Shown: positions 6,555-8,232 of the stretch, one piece after another
Layout: every line of letters begins with the position of its first letter
How positions within the stretch are numbered: the first letter of the stretch is position 1
Source: JAKFEW01 sp036675505
Lineage (GTDB): Bacteria; Cyanobacteriota; Sericytochromatia; S15B-MN24; JAQBPE01
Assembly: GCA_036675505.1 (NCBI GenBank)
Contig: JAKFEW010000054.1
Coordinates: forward strand, 1 to 8,232
DNA length: 8,232 nt
Direction: 5' to 3'
Program-made: the position numbers and the translations under genes
The notes under the pieces: generated by a model
What the model was told of the DNA's origin: nothing
Databases searched by the model: none
The model's input: the letters and a program-made list of their open reading frames with translations, nothing else

Positions 6555-7701
6555 CCTGGCGGAACCGAGTGGGGCGGTGGACCACATCCTCGGCATCGCG
6601 CGCGGGCTGGCCGAGCTCGGGCATGAGGTGCACCTCGTCGCGCCGACCGGCCACGCCCCGGTGCCCACCGGCCCCAGCGGCCGCCTGACGCTTCACCTCG
6701 TCTCGAATGCCCGGCCGCTCCCCGCGATCGCGCTGCGCCTGGCGCACGAGGCCCGCCGGGTCCTGCGCGCGGTGGACGTGGAAGGCGTGTACCTCCGGAA
6801 CTTCCCGCTGGACTACTGGCTGATCGCGAACCACCTGAACGACCGTGGCATCCCCTACGTCTGCGAGCTCAACACGATGCCGGACGCCGAGTACCGGGCG
6901 CGCGGCAAGAAGTGGGCGGCCAAGGTATACAGCGACGCGACCCGGCGGACGCTGGCCGGCGCGCGGGGCTGGCTGCCGATCTCGTACGAGATCCAGGAAT
7001 GGTCCGAGCGCGTGGCCGGGCCGCGCAAGCCCTTCGCGATCGCACGGAACGGCATCACGCTCGAGGGGCTGACGCCGGCGCGCTCGCGCGCCGAGGTGCG
7101 CGCTGCGCTCGGCGTCGCAGAGACGACCGCCGTGCTGGTGATGTCCGGGTTCACGGCGCCCTGGCAGGGCGGAGACCGGGCGATCGCCATGATGGCCCAC
7201 ATGCCAGGCAAGGCCGAGCTGTGGCTGATCGGCGCGCGCGACGAGGCGGATCATGCCGCGGCCCTCGCCACCGCGCGGGAACACGGCGTCGAGGGCGCCG
7301 TGCGGGTCCTTCCGTGGATGCCCCAGCTCGAGGCCGCCACCTTCGTGGCCGCCGCCGACGTGGCGCTCGGCTCGCTCGCGCTCGATCGCAACCTGATGGC
7401 CGAAGGGCAATCGATCAAGGTGCCGTTCTGCCTCGCGATGGGCGTGCCGGTGCTGATCAACTACCGCGACGTCCGCCTGAACGACGGCCAGGCCTTCGTT
7501 CGCCGGGTCGAAGGCCACGACCCGCACAAGCTCGCCATGGCGGCAGCCGAGCTGCTGCGCGTTCAACAGGATCCCGCGGCGATCCGCGCCTACGTGGAGG
7601 CGAACCTGACGTGGGGCGCGTCGGCGAAGGCCACCGAGCCGCTGCTCAAGGACGCCTTCGCCCGATCGGCGCCCCATGCGACCCGCCTGAAGGCCTCCTA
7701 G
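6526..7701 (+). CDS. GT4-like (GT-B fold) glycosyltransferase
   Basis: This 391-aa protein is a predicted cytoplasmic or membrane-associated glycosyltransferase that adds one sugar to the growing lipid-linked repeat unit. It opens with a Rossmann strand (MKLAYVSL), then SGAVDHILGIARGLAELGHEVHLVAP, the usual N-terminal pattern of GT-B enzymes. The C-terminal Rossmann half contains IARNGI (R174, N175, G176), the ALGV...AVLVMSGF strand and the donor-site block AEGQSIKVPFCLAMGVPVL. In that block the first Glu of the EX7E motif is E293, K298 is present, but the second Glu position is F301. No transmembrane segment or signal peptide is evident. The ATG at 6526 is chosen because an ideal ribosome site precedes it. 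Overlap with the polymerase gene implies coupled translation. Donor and acceptor cannot be predicted. It is the last gene of the operon; the next gene is convergent 21 bp away. Confidence 0.88.
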   Translation: MKLAYVSLVDLAEPSGAVDHILGIARGLAELGHEVHLVAPTGHAPVPTGPSGRLTLHLVSNARPLPAIALRLAHEARRVLRAVDVEGVYLRNFPLDYWLIANHLNDRGIPYVCELNTMPDAEYRARGKKWAAKVYSDATRRTLAGARGWLPISYEIQEWSERVAGPRKPFAIARNGITLEGLTPARSRAEVRAALGVAETTAVLVMSGFTAPWQGGDRAIAMMAHMPGKAELWLIGARDEADHAAALATAREHGVEGAVRVLPWMPQLEAATFVAAADVALGSLALDRNLMAEGQSIKVPFCLAMGVPVLINYRDVRLNDGQAFVRRVEGHDPHKLAMAAAELLRVQQDPAAIRAYVEANLTWGASAKATEPLLKDAFARSAPHATRLKAS

Positions 7702-7719
7702 GTCCTGGTTCCTAGGTCC
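7697..7719. repeat. Short direct and inverted repeat at a convergent gene junction
   Basis: CCTAGGTCC occurs at 7697-7705 and again at 7711-7719. The palindromic cores CCTAGG (7697-7702 and 7711-7716) can also form a 6-bp stem with an 8-nt loop. It overlaps the glycosyltransferase stop codon (7699-7701) and nearly fills the 21-bp gap to the convergent beta-helix gene stop. It may be a weak bidirectional terminator, but no T-tract follows. Confidence 0.35.
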
Positions 7720-7722
7720 GGC

Positions 7723-8232
7723 TCATGGCAGGTTGCCGCCGACGGTGAGGGCCGAGCCCCGCAGCGCCGTACCGGTGGCGTCCTGGTTGCCGCGGAAATC
7801 GTTGCCGGTGACCGTGGTATGGAAGACGCCGGGCTCGATCACCAGGCCGTAGGCCTGGGTCTTGGTGGCCTGGGTGTCGGTGCACACGTTGCCGATCACC
7901 CGGTTGTGCTGCGCGCGATCGCCCTTCTCGCCGAAGATCAGGATCGCGATGCCACGGCCATTCGCCTGCCCGCAGTTGGTGATGCGGTTGCCCTGGACCA
8001 GGTTGCCGCCGGCCCCGCGGATGACGATCCCATGGCGCCGGACGGCGGTGATGGCGTTGTCGAGGAAGTGATTCTCGCGGGCACCGGTGGTGACCACGAT
8101 GCCATGGTGGCCGCCGGTGATCTGGTTGCCACGCAGGATGTTGCCGGTCACCACGCCGCCGTCGCCGATCTTGATGGTCGCTGTGTTGTAGTGGGTGCTG
8201 TTGCTGATGATGTTGTTCTCGACGATGTTGCC
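7723..8232 (-). CDS. Right-handed parallel beta-helix repeat protein (partial, C-terminal part)
   Basis: The last 169 residues are visible; the frame is open through the right edge, so the start lies outside. The GTG at 8152-8154 is an internal codon, since the repeat pattern continues upstream of it. The sequence is a run of beta-helix rungs with the 'GN.I..N.I' pattern: GNIVENNI, GNILRGNQIT, NHFLDNAIT, GNLVQGNRIT, NRVIGNVCTD and VTGNDFRGN. Two successive rungs are 23 residues apart, and others are longer because of inserted loops. Between rungs lie GI-hydrophobic strands such as HGIVV, HGIVI, GIAILI and YGLVI. This matches the Beta_helix/NosD-type fold of pectate lyases, mannuronan epimerases and related carbohydrate-active enzymes, as well as non-enzymatic surface proteins. 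Catalytic residues cannot be assigned from the C-terminal part. It ends with a short coil (GGNLP). Its position beside the polysaccharide operon suggests a polymer-modifying lyase or epimerase, but this is inference. Confidence 0.82.
   Translation of the reverse strand, partial: GNIVENNIISNSTHYNTATIKIGDGGVVTGNILRGNQITGGHHGIVVTTGARENHFLDNAITAVRRHGIVIRGAGGNLVQGNRITNCGQANGRGIAILIFGEKGDRAQHNRVIGNVCTDTQATKTQAYGLVIEPGVFHTTVTGNDFRGNQDATGTALRGSALTVGGNLP

Noticed and set aside
6256..7677. A 473-codon open frame on the minus strand opposite the glycosyltransferase
   Set aside because: It is rich in Arg, His and Gly, has no domain pattern, and lies antisense to a gene with clear GT-B motifs.
7723..8154. 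The beta-helix gene as a complete 143-aa protein starting at GTG 8152-8154
   Set aside because: The frame continues without a stop to the window edge, and the upstream residues (GNIVENNIISN) carry the same repeat pattern, so the gene is partial.

Overview
This GC-rich, densely coded window holds most of a Wzx/Wzy-type polysaccharide export and assembly locus. It carries an outer-membrane polysaccharide export (OPX, Wza-like) protein with a signal peptide, a predicted lipoprotein, and a Wzc-type co-polymerase fused to its tyrosine kinase. That combination points to a diderm, Gram-negative-type bacterium, probably an environmental lineage. The sequence alone does not fix the phylum. No tRNA, rRNA, CRISPR array, transposase or phage gene was seen.

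Layout from left to right: (1) The 3' end of a rightward gene (3-149) encodes the tail of a small protein that resembles a widespread family of uncharacterised extracytoplasmic proteins. (2) It converges on a leftward two-gene unit, an OPX protein (924-1571) followed 16 bp later by a lipoprotein of unknown function (173-907). A 12-bp-stem hairpin (158-188) sits at the convergent stop codons. (3) A 143-bp divergent intergenic region (1572-1714) separates this unit from a rightward operon. (4) That operon encodes a Wzc-like chain-length regulator/BY-kinase (1715-3859), a Wzx-like flippase (3867-5189), a Wzy/WaaL-like polymerase or ligase (5244-6554) and a GT4-like glycosyltransferase (6526-7701). 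The genes are 7 bp apart, 54 bp apart and overlapping by 29 bp, respectively. (5) The operon converges on the 3' end of a leftward gene for a right-handed parallel beta-helix protein (7723 to the right edge), possibly a polysaccharide-acting enzyme.

Proposed joint role: the glycosyltransferase helps build a lipid-linked repeat unit, Wzx flips it, Wzy polymerises it, the Wzc-like protein sets chain length and gates export, and the OPX protein passes the chain through the periplasm. Several expected parts are missing from the window: an initiating phosphoglycosyltransferase, further glycosyltransferases, a Wzb-type phosphatase and sugar-nucleotide enzymes. The operon ends at 7701, so these must lie elsewhere.

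The locus is a recognisable system rather than a clearly new one. The points most worth a second look are the short OPX protein with a hydrophobic C-terminal helix and an unknown lipoprotein partner, the replacement of the second Glu of the EX7E motif in the glycosyltransferase, a regular Tyr-pair cluster in the kinase tail, and structured or stop/start-coupled gene junctions within the operon.
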